NCBI RefSeq assembly: GCF_017539065.1
Contig: NZ_JAFYHP010000027.1
Location: forward strand, 34,121-98,120
DNA length: 64,000 nucleotides
Direction: 5' to 3'
Source: Methanobrevibacter sp.
GTDB lineage: Archaea; Methanobacteriota; Methanobacteria; Methanobacteriales; Methanobacteriaceae
The translations under genes were made by a program, and so were the position numbers. Below the pieces are notes generated by a model. It was not told where the DNA came from, searched no databases, and saw only the letters and a program-made list of their open reading frames with translations. Below are positions 34,678 through 45,514 of the stretch, one piece after another. Numbering within the stretch: position 1 is the first letter of the stretch; each line of letters opens with the position of its first letter.

Positions 34678-36543
34678 CTACATCCCTATGTCAGGTATCC
34701 TTTCAGAAACATTCTTGCGCGGCCATTTAGCACCCATACTTGAATAATAATTATTAAGTTTATTCTTAGTGGATTTCTTCAAGTTATATTTAAGTTTAAC
34801 AATCAATCCGGAAGTGTCATAATTATTAAATCTTCCTTTCATATATTTCACAGTTAACCATTTGGTCGGAATTGAATGGCTGCCGTGATTATAGTCACCT
34901 GAAGGATTTCCAACCAAAACCTTTTTACCATCCTTACTGATATCCAAAATGGAAATGTAATGGTTCCAAGTATGGAATATTAAAGCACAACCACCTTTTT
35001 TAAGCTGTTTTAGGGCTTTTTTATAAGAGCTTTTGTAATATAAGGTACATTTGAAATTCTTCTTTTCTAAACCTTTTTTAAGCCCTTTAGTACTGGAACC
35101 CCAATAGGAACTGGTGCCTGATAATTGACTCAAATATTTTTCATTGAAATAATTTTTCAGAACTTGGGTGCACATGCTTGCAGATGTTGGGCCGCATGTA
35201 TATCCAGTATTCTGAATATCCCTAACCTCACAATAAGTATAAGATTTGCCTTTTAAGGATACTGTAACTTTACTTGGCCAATAATTTTTATTATTCTTCA
35301 AAACTATCTTTGTATTGACTGCCCTTTCAATTACATTCCATTTTTCACGTTTAATGATATGATTTAATTTAGGCTCGGCTTTAGATTTGAAAAATGTATA
35401 TTTCGGCAATTTATTCTTTAGAAACAAACAATAGCTGTCCCTTTTAATTACTTCCCTATACTGAGCTTTGGTAAGAGTATAAGTACTGTCTCCGTCGGCC
35501 AATACATAATTGCCCGGCATCAAATCAATATCGGGAACTCCATTGATTAAATTAATTTTGGCTTTAAGAGGATTTTTAACATTTCCTTTAATGCCTTTAA
35601 CTGACTTTTGAGCACTGCATCCTATTACATTTGAAGTTCCATCAAATTTTACGATGATTTTAAGTGTGCCAGTACCCATTTCAGGCTTGAATATAATTAT
35701 TCCTTCAGAATTGGAAGTTTTTTTGAATGTTTTGCCCCCAATAGTGATTGTGACTGTTTTTTTAGAAACCGCTGAAGGAGTGGAACTTTTTAGATAAATT
35801 CTCAAATAACCATTGGTTAATAGTTTGGTATTTCCAATAGTTACTGTAGTGGTTGCCGGAACAATTAAATTCAAAGTTTCTGAAACAGAATTATAATAGT
35901 CGTTTCCTTTGAAAGTAATTGTCAAGGAATACTTTCCAACTGCCAACTTAACTTTAAAACCCGCATTACCTTTTTTATCCGTATCATCATTGTAGGAGTT
36001 GCCATTAATTTTGAAAATGATATTTTCACCGGTTATCTCTTCTCCATTTTGGCCTTTAAGAAGAGCCTGAAAATAAGTGCCGCTAATTACAGTTTTGTTA
36101 ACTGGAGTGATAAATGAATCAAATTTTAGAATTTTAATGTTAAAAGATTGGTTAACGCTTTCAACAGTTTCATTACCAATAAAAGCAACGTTGAGTAAAT
36201 ATTTTCCTGGTTTAAAATTCAGTTTTAGACTGATTTTACCATCGGAGTCTGTAGTATCATTCTTAATTGTATTATCAATAGTTATTGTCAGATTTTGATT
36301 GCCTAATGGATTGTTGTCCTTATCTTTGAGATAAATATCAATTGATTCATTAAAATATGCTTGTGAAGAATTGATAGAGATTTCAGGAATCTCTTTTGTT
36401 TCATTGTCCGGAATATCGCTTATTGGGGAGGATTCATCACTTAATAATAAAGATTCAGTAGTGGAATTATCATCATTAGCTGACACGAATCCCATACATA
36501 ACACCAAAATTAATAGTATCAGTGCAATCTTTATATATTTCAT
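34678..36543 (-). CDS. Secreted Ig-repeat protein with C39-like cysteine peptidase domain
   Basis: A 621-residue product from the ATG at 36543, which has GGTGGAGG directly upstream; an in-frame ATG 17 codons earlier lies before that RBS and is rejected. It has a signal peptide (MKYIKIALILLILVLCMGFVSA), three Ig-like repeats (about 45-330), a linker and a C-terminal papain-like peptidase of the C39-like type: Cys in GYTCGPTSASM (near 448), His in HTWNHYISILD (near 528) and a following VGNP where many relatives have Asp-Pro. Family members include pseudomurein endoisopeptidases and toxin-type leader peptidases. A wall-remodelling role is plausible, though no clear pseudomurein-binding repeat was recognised. 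Confidence 0.82.
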   Translation of the reverse strand: MKYIKIALILLILVLCMGFVSANDDNSTTESLLLSDESSPISDIPDNETKEIPEISINSSQAYFNESIDIYLKDKDNNPLGNQNLTITIDNTIKNDTTDSDGKISLKLNFKPGKYLLNVAFIGNETVESVNQSFNIKILKFDSFITPVNKTVISGTYFQALLKGQNGEEITGENIIFKINGNSYNDDTDKKGNAGFKVKLAVGKYSLTITFKGNDYYNSVSETLNLIVPATTTVTIGNTKLLTNGYLRIYLKSSTPSAVSKKTVTITIGGKTFKKTSNSEGIIIFKPEMGTGTLKIIVKFDGTSNVIGCSAQKSVKGIKGNVKNPLKAKINLINGVPDIDLMPGNYVLADGDSTYTLTKAQYREVIKRDSYCLFLKNKLPKYTFFKSKAEPKLNHIIKREKWNVIERAVNTKIVLKNNKNYWPSKVTVSLKGKSYTYCEVRDIQNTGYTCGPTSASMCTQVLKNYFNEKYLSQLSGTSSYWGSSTKGLKKGLEKKNFKCTLYYKSSYKKALKQLKKGGCALIFHTWNHYISILDISKDGKKVLVGNPSGDYNHGSHSIPTKWLTVKYMKGRFNNYDTSGLIVKLKYNLKKSTKNKLNNYYSSMGAKWPRKNVSERIPDIGM

Positions 36544-36560
36544 TATTCCTCCACCTTTAT

Positions 36561-37556
36561 TTAAAATTCGGCTGATTTTTGAATGTTTTCCCAATTATCA
36601 CAGAACCAGTCATGAGTTCTTTCAAGGCCTTCATCGAATGAAACTTTTGGAGAGTATCCTAATATTTCTTTTGCTTTATCAATTGAAGACAATAACTTGG
36701 TTTTAGCATCCCAATCACGACGGGCAACATAGTTAATACCTGCTTCATTTCCAGTTAATGCATTGATTTTATTTGCCATGTCAATGACTCTGTGATCTTT
36801 TCCAGAACCTAAGTTAATAGCCTCGCCAATAGCTTCTTCTTCAATACCCATAGCGACTAAACCATTACAGATATCATCTACAAATGTCCAGTCTCTTGTT
36901 TCTGAACCATCTCCTGTAATCGGCAGTGCTTGTCCGTTTTTAGACCAGTACATGAAGTTTGGAATTACATTTCTATATTTTCCAGGCACCTCGCCCGGAC
37001 CAAATACATTAAAGAACCTTGCGTTTACAATGTTCATTTCATATAAGTTGTGGAAGTAGTTAGTATAAAGTTCCCCTAGGAGTTTTGTTACTTGATATGG
37101 GGTGTGAAGTGAGATTGAAATATCATGCTCTTCGAATGGCATTTTAGAGTCAAGTCCATAAACTCCACATCCGGATGAAGAGTAAACAAACCTATCTACG
37201 CCGGAAAGTTGTGCATATTGAAGTACTTTTAAGATACCGATTCCATTAACCATTAAATCTTTCTCAGGGTTATCGACACTGTTTTGATTAGCGAAGTGTG
37301 CTGCCAAATGGTATACGTAATCCGGTTTTTGTTTGAATACCCTTTTTAAAACAGCATCATCTAAAATGTCTCCCTGGATAAATTCAATATTGTCTCTAGG
37401 AGGAATGTTCCATTCATACGCTGATGAAAGATTATCTAATATAATTACTTTTCCAGCTCCTAAATCAGCAAATTTACGGGTCAAATTACTTCCAACACAA
37501 CCTGCTCCACCAGTTACAAGGATTGTTTTATCTTGATATTCACCATATTCACTCAT
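36561..37556 (-). CDS. NAD-dependent sugar-nucleotide epimerase/dehydratase
   Basis: The 331-residue extended SDR enzyme has an NAD-binding VTGGAGCVGSNL (about 13-24), a Ser-rich active-site segment YSSSGCGVYG and the catalytic Tyr/Lys pair in TPYQVTK. The substrate end has RFFNVFGPGE and ETRDWTFVDD. It probably interconverts UDP- or GDP-sugars for surface glycans. The ATG at 37556 follows GTGAT and is preferred to the in-frame GTG at 37565. It follows the CBS gene by 15 nt, at the tail of the Eha-region transcription unit, and precedes the secreted peptidase by 17 nt. Confidence 0.88.
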   Translation of the reverse strand: MSEYGEYQDKTILVTGGAGCVGSNLTRKFADLGAGKVIILDNLSSAYEWNIPPRDNIEFIQGDILDDAVLKRVFKQKPDYVYHLAAHFANQNSVDNPEKDLMVNGIGILKVLQYAQLSGVDRFVYSSSGCGVYGLDSKMPFEEHDISISLHTPYQVTKLLGELYTNYFHNLYEMNIVNARFFNVFGPGEVPGKYRNVIPNFMYWSKNGQALPITGDGSETRDWTFVDDICNGLVAMGIEEEAIGEAINLGSGKDHRVIDMANKINALTGNEAGINYVARRDWDAKTKLLSSIDKAKEILGYSPKVSFDEGLERTHDWFCDNWENIQKSAEF

Positions 37557-37571
37557 AATTATCACTTTAAT

Positions 37572-38207
37572 TTATTTTTTAGCCCTGCCCACTCTGCGAG
37601 CAACAACCATTTCTCCAACGGAAATTAAACCTGCAAAGAATTTTTCAAGGCCTCCGGTTGCCCAAATAGCTTCACCAAATGTAGAATCTACAATATTGGA
37701 TTCATATTCTTCAGCAGTAATCTTTTTACCTGTGGTTTTTGTAGACACTAAGGCAGACGCTGACATCAACTCTTCCCAGGTTACTCCTCTAAGTTGATTT
37801 TGCATAGCTTTATATAAATTTTCAACTTTAATATCATAAAGATTTGATAACAATTCCACAATATCACATGCGCGAACCATACCGATTACCTGATTATCAT
37901 CATTAAGCACAGGTACGGTAACGAACTTATTGTTAGCAGTTAGAATTACTGCTTTTCTTGCAGGATCATCTTCATGAACAGTTGCAACTTCTTTACAACT
38001 ACTCATAATCTCTGAAACCTTTTCGCTTCCTTCTCTTAAACCTTTTGTAATATCAAAAGCTGTAACCCATCCAATCAATTGTTTATTATCATTTACAACC
38101 GGACAAGTGAAACGTCTTACATGTTCCATGGCTTTTGAAACTTCTACAACACTATCATCTGCGTTCAAGTATACAAAATCTTTATCCATTAACTCTTTTG
38201 CTTTCAT
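37572..38207 (-). CDS. CBS-domain protein
   Basis: A 211-residue protein with a tandem CBS pair (Bateman module, about 1-125): MKAKELMDKDFVYLNADDSV and VSEIMSSCKEVATVHEDDPA. A C-terminal extension (about 126-211) is seen in methanogen homologues. CBS pairs sense adenine nucleotides. It sits downstream of the polyferredoxin gene in the Eha-associated run, so it may read energy state for the hydrogenase or its ferredoxins; that is inference. Confidence 0.85.
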   Translation of the reverse strand: MKAKELMDKDFVYLNADDSVVEVSKAMEHVRRFTCPVVNDNKQLIGWVTAFDITKGLREGSEKVSEIMSSCKEVATVHEDDPARKAVILTANNKFVTVPVLNDDNQVIGMVRACDIVELLSNLYDIKVENLYKAMQNQLRGVTWEELMSASALVSTKTTGKKITAEEYESNIVDSTFGEAIWATGGLEKFFAGLISVGEMVVARRVGRAKK

Positions 38208-38222
38208 AAACAGACCCCATTT

Positions 38223-39053
38223 TTATTCAAGTTCAACTCTTTTTAATGCCCCCACAGGACAATGATGTGTACATTCAGTACATCTTATACATTTATCATT
38301 ATCTAGGATAACTTCACCGTCTACTAATTCTATAGCCCTTGTTGGGCAATTTTCTTCACATAAATAACAATTTACACAAGATTCATGATTAACTTCGATT
38401 ACTCTACTATGAATAACCGGTCCAATATACCTATCTAAGTTAATTGCAAAGTCATTTAGTGAAATTTCACGACATGCTCCGCATCCAATGCACTTTTTTT
38501 CATTAATATATGGATATAACTCATCATCTATTAAATCAATTCCTAAATCCATATCCAAATTCTCAAAGAATTCTCTGAATTCAAGAGTAAATGCATTTGT
38601 TGGACATAATGTTGCACAATCATCCCAATTATTATCGTCAACAGTATAATCAATTGAAATACTATTCATACGAACTACTCGATGAGCACAACTGATATTG
38701 GCTAAATCATATTCAATGACTTCACGTTCATCTTCCGGATCATAACTAACAGTATTGTTAATTAGTTTAATTGCAGAAACCGGGCAAGTTTGAACACAAA
38801 TTTCACATTTAACGCATTTATCAGTTATTTTAGCCATTCTAAAAATATTAGCTGGTTCGATTGCATTAACTGGACATTCCCCAACACAGGTATTGCATCT
38901 TACACATCTAGGTGAAACTGCAAAAATCTCCTCATCTGTACTGAATTTATCCAGTTCAAATTGGAAATCATCACCATCATCATCTAATTCAACAGATTTT
39001 AAAAGAACCTCGCGTTCTAAGTTCTTTACCTGTTTTACAAAAGACACTTTCAT
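38223..39053 (-). CDS. Polyferredoxin associated with Eha
   Basis: A 276-residue protein with four complete [4Fe-4S] motifs (CVRCNTCVGECP, CVKCEICVQTCP, CVNCYLCEENCP, CIRCTECTHHCP) and two partial ones (CATLCP, CIGCGAC). It probably shuttles electrons between Eha and ferredoxin-dependent enzymes. A 51-nt AT-rich gap with TATA-like sequence separates it from the PfkB gene, so it may also have its own promoter. Confidence 0.85.
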   Translation of the reverse strand: MKVSFVKQVKNLEREVLLKSVELDDDGDDFQFELDKFSTDEEIFAVSPRCVRCNTCVGECPVNAIEPANIFRMAKITDKCVKCEICVQTCPVSAIKLINNTVSYDPEDEREVIEYDLANISCAHRVVRMNSISIDYTVDDNNWDDCATLCPTNAFTLEFREFFENLDMDLGIDLIDDELYPYINEKKCIGCGACREISLNDFAINLDRYIGPVIHSRVIEVNHESCVNCYLCEENCPTRAIELVDGEVILDNDKCIRCTECTHHCPVGALKRVELE

Positions 39054-39104
39054 TTTAATACCAACTAAATTATTTATTTTATAAATTTATATGAATTTTA
39101 TTTT

Positions 39105-40037
39105 TTAAAAAAATTCCTCCAACTCTTTTAAAGTAGGGAATTTTTCCATTCCAAATCCTTCAATAGATTTGCTAGCCACCCAATTTCCGATTTTACAGGA
39201 TTTTTCTAAATCATATCCCCTTAAAAAGGAATATAAAAATCCGCTATTGAAACTATCTCCCGCACCGGTTGTATCTACAACATCGCATTCAAATGCTTCA
39301 ACCTCACATTCAGTTGAGTTATTAATTGCAAATACTCCCCGTGACCCTTTTTTTACGACAATAGTTTCAATTCCTAAATCCAAAAATCCAATAGCCAAAT
39401 CTTTTAATGAATCTTTATTATTATTGCATAATAATCGTAATTCAGATTCATTAATCAATAATATATTAGTTCTCTCAAGGATAGGTCTTAACTCCTCAAA
39501 GCCTTTTTTAACATATAACATTCCCGGATCAAAACTTAATATACATTGATCATTAAGTTTTCCCAATAATTCAATTTGTGTGTTAAATGAATCACCAACA
39601 AAAGACGTATAGTGCATAATTTTACATCTCATAATGTTTAGTGGATTTATTTCACCAATTCGGATTTCATCATTAACACCAGGGTCAATGTAAAGACATC
39701 TTTCTCCATTTTCATCAACAAAGCCTAAACATTTTCCTGTTGAACCAGTTTCTGAGTAAATTAAATTATTAGCATAAACACCATTAACGGCTAAATGATA
39801 TTCAATTAAATCTCCATCATCATCTTCAGCAATTTTTCCGATTATTGATGTTGAACAGCCTAAGCGAGATAAACCGACGATGGTATTGGCTGCTGAACCT
39901 CCAGGAGTATCAGTTTCACTTTTAATAAAACTTTCCTCATCTTTTGAGACAATATTTTCTACTGAATAGAGCTTATCTACATTTAATGCTCCAAATCCAA
40001 TAACTTCAGCGTTTAAATCATTATCAAATATTTCCAT
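39105..40037 (-). CDS. PfkB-family carbohydrate/nucleoside kinase
   Basis: The 310-residue kinase has GGSAANTIVGLSRLGC (about 46-61) and the ATP-site signature DTTGAGDSFNSGFLYS (about 250-265, catalytic Asp in GAGD). It is ribokinase- or adenosine kinase-like in shape. Methanobacteriales commonly keep such a kinase gene next to the eha genes; the substrate and any link to hydrogenase function are unknown. Confidence 0.88.
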   Translation of the reverse strand: MEIFDNDLNAEVIGFGALNVDKLYSVENIVSKDEESFIKSETDTPGGSAANTIVGLSRLGCSTSIIGKIAEDDDGDLIEYHLAVNGVYANNLIYSETGSTGKCLGFVDENGERCLYIDPGVNDEIRIGEINPLNIMRCKIMHYTSFVGDSFNTQIELLGKLNDQCILSFDPGMLYVKKGFEELRPILERTNILLINESELRLLCNNNKDSLKDLAIGFLDLGIETIVVKKGSRGVFAINNSTECEVEAFECDVVDTTGAGDSFNSGFLYSFLRGYDLEKSCKIGNWVASKSIEGFGMEKFPTLKELEEFF

Positions 40038-40046
40038 TTTAAAACC

Positions 40047-40937
40047 TTACTTTAATATGTCTAATAAATTAATATTCTTGTCTCCAAGCTTACCGTCAAA
40101 GTTGCCTGCAGATATTCCAATAACTCCTTCAAATTCTAAAGCAGCATCAATTCCTGCTTTAACCGCTTTATTCATAGATTCCTCATCAATTGCATTTATA
40201 ACAACTTCAGGGATATAATTAACGCCTTCCGGAACTTTGGATTCATCACCTAAACGTTCTTTTAGAGAAGGACAATAAACATGATTTGTTGTTGGACCTA
40301 TTTCCGGGAAATTTGTTTCCGGTTTTGAAGCGGCTGAACAAATATCGAATGGTGCAGTTGCACCTTCCACATTCATTATTGCATCGATTATTGCATCTCC
40401 TGCTTCAAGTACTGCTTCTTGAGTTTCGCATAAATACCAGAAGTTACCTCCCATAGTCCCATCATTAATTTTGAATTTTTCTTCAATTTGAAAATCTGGT
40501 ACTGCAATTGGGACATTTATCATTTTTCTTCCATATTCTTCTACAATCCATTCGTATCCATCGCCACAATGGCCTACAATATCCATCATTTCAATATATT
40601 CATCACTTTCCTTATCAGAGTAGTCAAAAATGCGTGTGAATGGTTTAACCAATACATCTTGTCTTAATCTGTAGGACAGTTCAAATGCAAATTTTTCTAC
40701 ATCATCTCCGCCTAACCAGTATTGCACAATAGCTCCAAATCTATTATCGGGAGTTTGTGATTCATCTAAAAAGCCTTCTACCCCACCTTCAACTCTTCCA
40801 ATTACGGCACTTGGAGTTGAAGTTGAATCATAAGCCGCTCTTTTTACAATAGCTTCTGTTGGCCCTGTAATTAAAGCCCTTACGTATTTTCCTTGGAAAG
40901 CTTCAAAGAATGTGTCTTCAACTTTATCATAATTCAT
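40047..40937 (-). CDS. Formylmethanofuran:H4MPT formyltransferase paralogue
   Basis: The 296-residue protein has full-length similarity to Ftr, which moves the formyl group from formylmethanofuran to tetrahydromethanopterin in CO2 reduction. It shares stretches such as [40 protein letters not shown] and [14 protein letters not shown]. It lies inside the Eha locus, where Methanobacteriales carry a second ftr-like gene. It may be a true isoenzyme or an Eha-associated derivative; the main Ftr would be elsewhere. Confidence 0.88.
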   Translation of the reverse strand: MNYDKVEDTFFEAFQGKYVRALITGPTEAIVKRAAYDSTSTPSAVIGRVEGGVEGFLDESQTPDNRFGAIVQYWLGGDDVEKFAFELSYRLRQDVLVKPFTRIFDYSDKESDEYIEMMDIVGHCGDGYEWIVEEYGRKMINVPIAVPDFQIEEKFKINDGTMGGNFWYLCETQEAVLEAGDAIIDAIMNVEGATAPFDICSAASKPETNFPEIGPTTNHVYCPSLKERLGDESKVPEGVNYIPEVVINAIDEESMNKAVKAGIDAALEFEGVIGISAGNFDGKLGDKNINLLDILK

Positions 40938-40945
40938 TTTAACAC

Positions 40946-41989
40946 CTAACCTAATCCACCTATATCTTGACCACGAATATTATTTCTCATTTCTTTACTA
41001 ACGTTTAATATGCTTTCGTAATTTTCATCAGTGATTATTTGAATTAATGGGTAATTGCCTGTAAATACTGAGAAAAATTTATTTCTAATTTCTTCATTAA
41101 TATTGTAGTCATTGAACAATTTTTTCAAATCATTTGAAACATTATAATCTTTAATAAATTCTAAAACTTTGTTTTTATCGTTTTTTGCATAAATATCCGC
41201 TATTACCGCAGTTGTTACGGCACTTGGTGAAACAATTGCAATTTCAGCTACTTTCAGAGGATATTCATTGCCATTAAACGATATGCTTATCCCATTGTTT
41301 TCACGAGCAAATTCCAGCGGTTCCACATCAGTTATGCTGTCTCCAATGTAGAGTATTTCATTAACGTTAATGTCATCCCTTTCGAGGATTTTGTCAATAG
41401 CTAATTTTTTACCTTGGCCTCCGACAACTTCAATGTCCTTGATTTCATTATAAATTCCCATTTCTGGAATTTGATTAAAGAAAATATCATCGAATAAATC
41501 GTAATCCTCAGGATTTTTTAAAATCAAATCCTTAAATTCATTGATTTTTTGAATTTCTTCCCTATTTAGTTCAAGGCAATCCATATCAACATTTGTGTAA
41601 TATGTATTTTCAAAAGGCACTTCCATATAATTGGAAACTGCTTCGATATATTGACCATAACTAGTGCTAACAATGTAAGTATTCATAGCTTCTTTTAAGA
41701 ATTTTAATAGGAATTGTGAGTCGTTAACTGCATAAATATTGTTTTTTGAAAAATCAATTAAATCATCGTTTGTGAGTTTTTCAACTACAAAGAAAGGCAA
41801 AATTAACTTTAAGGTATTGCCAGCCTTATAATTTTCTTTTTTTACAATATCTGCTAAATAATCATCATACAAACTGAGAATTTTAAATAATTCCCCTCCA
41901 TTTTCAATGAAATTAGCTGATAGTTCAAAAGCATTATCATTTAATGTAAGGGGACCTTCACAATCTGTGATAAAAGATTTTTCAAACAT
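40946..41989 (-). CDS. ehaR: Eha-associated HAD-like protein (EhaR type)
   Basis: A 347-residue protein with HAD-superfamily motifs: motif [13 protein letters not shown] (8-19), unusual in having DCEG where phosphatases have DxDG/T, and motif [17 protein letters not shown] (about 218-232). It follows ehaQ by 3 nt. In Methanobacteriales this position holds the gene called ehaR, with no proven reaction. Whether it retains phosphatase activity is uncertain. Confidence 0.75.
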   Translation of the reverse strand: MFEKSFITDCEGPLTLNDNAFELSANFIENGGELFKILSLYDDYLADIVKKENYKAGNTLKLILPFFVVEKLTNDDLIDFSKNNIYAVNDSQFLLKFLKEAMNTYIVSTSYGQYIEAVSNYMEVPFENTYYTNVDMDCLELNREEIQKINEFKDLILKNPEDYDLFDDIFFNQIPEMGIYNEIKDIEVVGGQGKKLAIDKILERDDINVNEILYIGDSITDVEPLEFARENNGISISFNGNEYPLKVAEIAIVSPSAVTTAVIADIYAKNDKNKVLEFIKDYNVSNDLKKLFNDYNINEEIRNKFFSVFTGNYPLIQIITDENYESILNVSKEMRNNIRGQDIGGLG

Positions 41990-41992
41990 AAC

Positions 41993-43354
41993 TCACCTGA
42001 AATTGATTATTCTAATTGCATCTACAGGACAAATTGCTTCACAATTTCTACAATAAATACATTTCTCACTATCAAATTCTATTTTATCTTCACTTGTTAA
42101 TCTTAAAGCGTCAGTTGGGCAGTTTTTTGCACAGATCTCGCATGCCTGACATTTATTATCGGAAAGTATAAAGTCGCCAAGTCTTTGCTTGTATAAATAA
42201 GACCTGGCATAATATAGATTTTGATTTTTACTGTAGAAATAATCGTCATATGCACCAATTGCATCAAATTGGCATATTTCAACACATTTTCCACAAAATA
42301 TACAATCATTATTGATTTTTATTGGGTTTGGACCATCCAATTCAATTGCTCCTACCGGACAAACATTGAAACACTCACCGCATGCAACACATTTTTTATC
42401 ATAAACCTCAATGTTTCTATCCATCAAATATGAGCCCACTAATTCCGTGAATTTATCTATTTCAATAACGGTGTCGAGACTAAGTTTTAGTTCCTTCTCC
42501 ATCATATCATTTACTTCACATTCGATGAAATGTTCAAAGTTTTGGTCATCAAATTCCAAAGCTATTTTAGCTCCAACTTTTTCTAAAACCTTATTTAAAC
42601 TAATTAAATCAAGAGATAATTTTTTTACATCATGATCCACAATACTTGATACAATATCATATGATTTTATCTCACTGTACATTTTATAAGCTTTCTTACG
42701 TGAAGAGTATCTAATTGCACCTGAAGGACATGAATGCATACATTCTTCACATCTTGCACAATATCCCGGGTTAATATAAGGCAATTTATTAGTTCTGCCT
42801 ACATTAATAGCTCCCATTGAAGGGCATACTCTTGTACAAGTCATACAACCAATACAATTCTTTTGATTTATGACAACTGCCTTACCTCCTTTAACTGTTT
42901 TAGGAAGTAATTCGCCATATTTGATTGCATCTGTAGGGCAGACCCTGAAACAATATCCGCATCTAACACATGTGTCCTTATCTATTTCACTGTGAGGTTC
43001 GTGAATTCCATCAGATACCATGTGAATAGAACCGTTTTTACATGCTTGAACACAAGCCCCGCATGCTTTACAGAGTTTAGTGTTAATGTTTGGAACATTT
43101 TCCTTTATAGGAGGGTCCATTTTCACATCCAAAGACAATGCATCATATGGACAAGCATTACGACATAATACACAACCAAAGCAAGTAGTTCTTAATTTAA
43201 TAAGATTATCTGATTTATCTAAATAAATTGCATCAATTGGACATGACTCAAGACATGGTTTTTCTTTGCACTCAGCACACTTGGTATGGTCAACAACATA
43301 GTCAACATCAACATGCCTTAATGGTCTTGGTGTTTTAGTAAAGCTATCTATCAT
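41993..43354 (-). CDS. ehaQ: Eha polyferredoxin EhaQ (about ten clusters)
   Basis: The 453-residue protein consists largely of tandem [4Fe-4S] motifs. I count ten, for example CFGCVLCRNACP, CVRCGYCFRVCP, CIGCMTCTRVCP, CARCEECMHSCP, CVACGECFNVCP and CIYCRNCEAICP; two are slightly variant (a non-Pro end or extra spacing). It should conduct electrons from the hydrogenase module to ferredoxin-linked enzymes such as formylmethanofuran dehydrogenase. The ATG at 43354 after GAGTGAG is preferred over the GTG at 43363. Confidence 0.88.
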   Translation of the reverse strand: MIDSFTKTPRPLRHVDVDYVVDHTKCAECKEKPCLESCPIDAIYLDKSDNLIKLRTTCFGCVLCRNACPYDALSLDVKMDPPIKENVPNINTKLCKACGACVQACKNGSIHMVSDGIHEPHSEIDKDTCVRCGYCFRVCPTDAIKYGELLPKTVKGGKAVVINQKNCIGCMTCTRVCPSMGAINVGRTNKLPYINPGYCARCEECMHSCPSGAIRYSSRKKAYKMYSEIKSYDIVSSIVDHDVKKLSLDLISLNKVLEKVGAKIALEFDDQNFEHFIECEVNDMMEKELKLSLDTVIEIDKFTELVGSYLMDRNIEVYDKKCVACGECFNVCPVGAIELDGPNPIKINNDCIFCGKCVEICQFDAIGAYDDYFYSKNQNLYYARSYLYKQRLGDFILSDNKCQACEICAKNCPTDALRLTSEDKIEFDSEKCIYCRNCEAICPVDAIRIINFR

Positions 43355-43359
43355 AACAC

Positions 43360-44388
43360 TCACTCCATAAATAAATCATCATTTAGATTAGATGCCTTTA
43401 CTGTAACATGAATATTTTCACCGTCATCAAGTGAAAATTTAGATATGAAGTATTTGATTACTGAAAACGGACAAGTTTGGTAACAAATACTGCAACGTAA
43501 ACATCTATCCTTCTCTCTTACTATCGTATCTTCTTTTTCATCAAATGAAATGCATCCAGTTGGACAATCAGGGATACATAATTGGCATTTTTTACAGTTT
43601 TCTCCATCCCAATCGATAATTCTAATTTTGAGTCTATTAACTGCATTAGTTATGATTTCTAAAGCTATTTCCTCATCAGGAATGATTTTTAATGCTTTAT
43701 CCCATATGTTGGATAACGGCACATCATATTGCAGGAGGTCATTTTTCTCTAAAGACCTTAAATCTTCTTCTTTAGAGTTAATGTAATCTTCCAGATAAGT
43801 TACACATAAAAGAATTAAGTCTTTTTGGTCTTGTAAATTATCAACAAACACTGCTTTCATTGCACCATTTACCGGACAAATTTTAACACAATCCCCACAA
43901 GAGATACAATTAAGTTGGTCGACAACTACTTTTCCATCAACTTCGCTAATTGCATCTACAGGACACTGCTTCAAACATTTCTTACATTTAATACATAAAT
44001 AATCATCAACTAAATATTGTCTTTTTGATGGAATAATATTAAATTCAGGCAAAATTAAATGATTTAAGCCACATTCCAATGTTTTCGGATCAGTCGGACA
44101 AACTTCCGCACAAAAACCGCAACGGATACAAGCACCTAAGGTAATTACAGGATATGTCATACCTTCACCTTCTTCAGTGTCTTCATCACGAACCAATTTA
44201 ATGGCATTTGGTGAAGGACAAGATGCTAAACATGCTCCACATCCTATACAATATTCTTTATTAACTTTAGGGAAATCTCTAAAACGTTCTGGCTTTTCAG
44301 ATATTTCCGGTTCAGATTTTGCATTTGCGAATGCATCGGCCCAAGCCCTCCTGGCAAAATTATAAACATACCACATAAGAGATGACAT
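43360..44388 (-). CDS. ehaP: Eha polyferredoxin EhaP (six clusters)
   Basis: The 342-residue protein starts with a NuoI-like segment (WYVYNFARRAWADAF). It then carries six [4Fe-4S] motifs: CIGCGACLASCP, CIRCGFCAEVCP, CIKCKKCLKQCP, CISCGDCVKICP, CKKCQLCIPDCP, CLRCSICYQTCP. The gene starts one base after the large-subunit stop. It likely takes electrons directly from the EhaN/EhaO hydrogenase module. Confidence 0.88.
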   Translation of the reverse strand: MSSLMWYVYNFARRAWADAFANAKSEPEISEKPERFRDFPKVNKEYCIGCGACLASCPSPNAIKLVRDEDTEEGEGMTYPVITLGACIRCGFCAEVCPTDPKTLECGLNHLILPEFNIIPSKRQYLVDDYLCIKCKKCLKQCPVDAISEVDGKVVVDQLNCISCGDCVKICPVNGAMKAVFVDNLQDQKDLILLCVTYLEDYINSKEEDLRSLEKNDLLQYDVPLSNIWDKALKIIPDEEIALEIITNAVNRLKIRIIDWDGENCKKCQLCIPDCPTGCISFDEKEDTIVREKDRCLRCSICYQTCPFSVIKYFISKFSLDDGENIHVTVKASNLNDDLFME

Positions 44389-44389
44389 A

Positions 44390-45514
44390 TTATTTCACCT
44401 CATCCCAATTTTTTATTACCGTTTTTCCAGCTTCATCAGTTATGGCCACTCTTTCAGCACATGCTATACAAGGGTCGCATGACGCATAAGTGGATACTGC
44501 ATCTGCAACAGTTGGAACATCACGAATCATATATTTTGCACAGGAATCTATATTTGGAATACTTGGAGTTCTGATTGATATGTTTTTGATTAAGTTACCA
44601 TTGGTTTCAATCATATAAGTTACTTCTCCACGAGGAGCCTCATTTTTACACATCGCATAACCTGATTTTATTTCAGCAGGAGTACGGACTTCACCATCAG
44701 GTATGTTCTCAATTGCTTGTCTGATTAAACTTATGGATTCTGGGATTTCATCGAATCTTGTTAATGTTCTTGCGTAATTGTCGCCCTCTTTTCTTCTAAT
44801 TACTTTAAAATCAAAATAATCATCATATGTATAGTGTCCTACACGATAATCTTCTTTAACATCAGATGCCCTTCCAATAGGGCCAACAGCACGACCTTTA
44901 ATTGCTTCTTTTTTAGACATATAGCCTATTCCTTTACATCTTAAAGCCAATGCCGGACCTTCTGCAAATAATGCGCGAGTTGTTTCGAATTCGTCTTCAA
45001 TTATTTTAAGATTTTCAAGTATTGGTTTGAAATGGCGTTCATCTGCATCCATTCTAACTCCACCAACTACATTCCAACCCATATTAACTCTATTTCCAGT
45101 TAATAACTCAATTGAATCCATTGCATATTCTCTTAACTCTAAAACTTTCATGAATAGGGTTTCATGATCCATTGATTTGAAAAATGTGGAATTAGCCAGC
45201 AAATGACTTTGAATTCTATCTAACTCGTTAGTAATAACTCTTAAAAATTGAGCTCTTGGCGGTACGTCAACACCGGAAATTTGCTCAATAGTCTCTGCAA
45301 AGGTTTGTGTATGTTCATATGAACAGATTCCACATACTCTTTCAGATAAGTATATTGCTTTCTGCCAGGTTTTTCCTTCCATTATTTTCTCAATTCCCCT
45401 ATGAACATAACCATATTCAATTTCCGCTTTAACTACTCTTTCACCTTCAGTTTGCAATTTCAATCTGACAGGTTCCTTTAAAGCTGGGTGAATTGGACCA
45501 ATAGGTACTATCAT
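44390..45514 (-). CDS. ehaO: Eha [NiFe]-hydrogenase large subunit
   Basis: The 374-residue catalytic subunit carries the four Ni-Fe-binding cysteines: [10 protein letters not shown] (Cys61 and Cys64) and [10 protein letters not shown] (Cys349 and Cys352). A C-terminal tail of about 20 residues follows. Sequence is NuoD/EchE-like throughout ([22 protein letters not shown]). It oxidises H2 and, with ion influx, drives low-potential ferredoxin reduction. It overlaps ehaN by 4 nt. Family known from Methanothermobacter Eha. Confidence 0.95.
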   Translation of the reverse strand: MIVPIGPIHPALKEPVRLKLQTEGERVVKAEIEYGYVHRGIEKIMEGKTWQKAIYLSERVCGICSYEHTQTFAETIEQISGVDVPPRAQFLRVITNELDRIQSHLLANSTFFKSMDHETLFMKVLELREYAMDSIELLTGNRVNMGWNVVGGVRMDADERHFKPILENLKIIEDEFETTRALFAEGPALALRCKGIGYMSKKEAIKGRAVGPIGRASDVKEDYRVGHYTYDDYFDFKVIRRKEGDNYARTLTRFDEIPESISLIRQAIENIPDGEVRTPAEIKSGYAMCKNEAPRGEVTYMIETNGNLIKNISIRTPSIPNIDSCAKYMIRDVPTVADAVSTYASCDPCIACAERVAITDEAGKTVIKNWDEVK

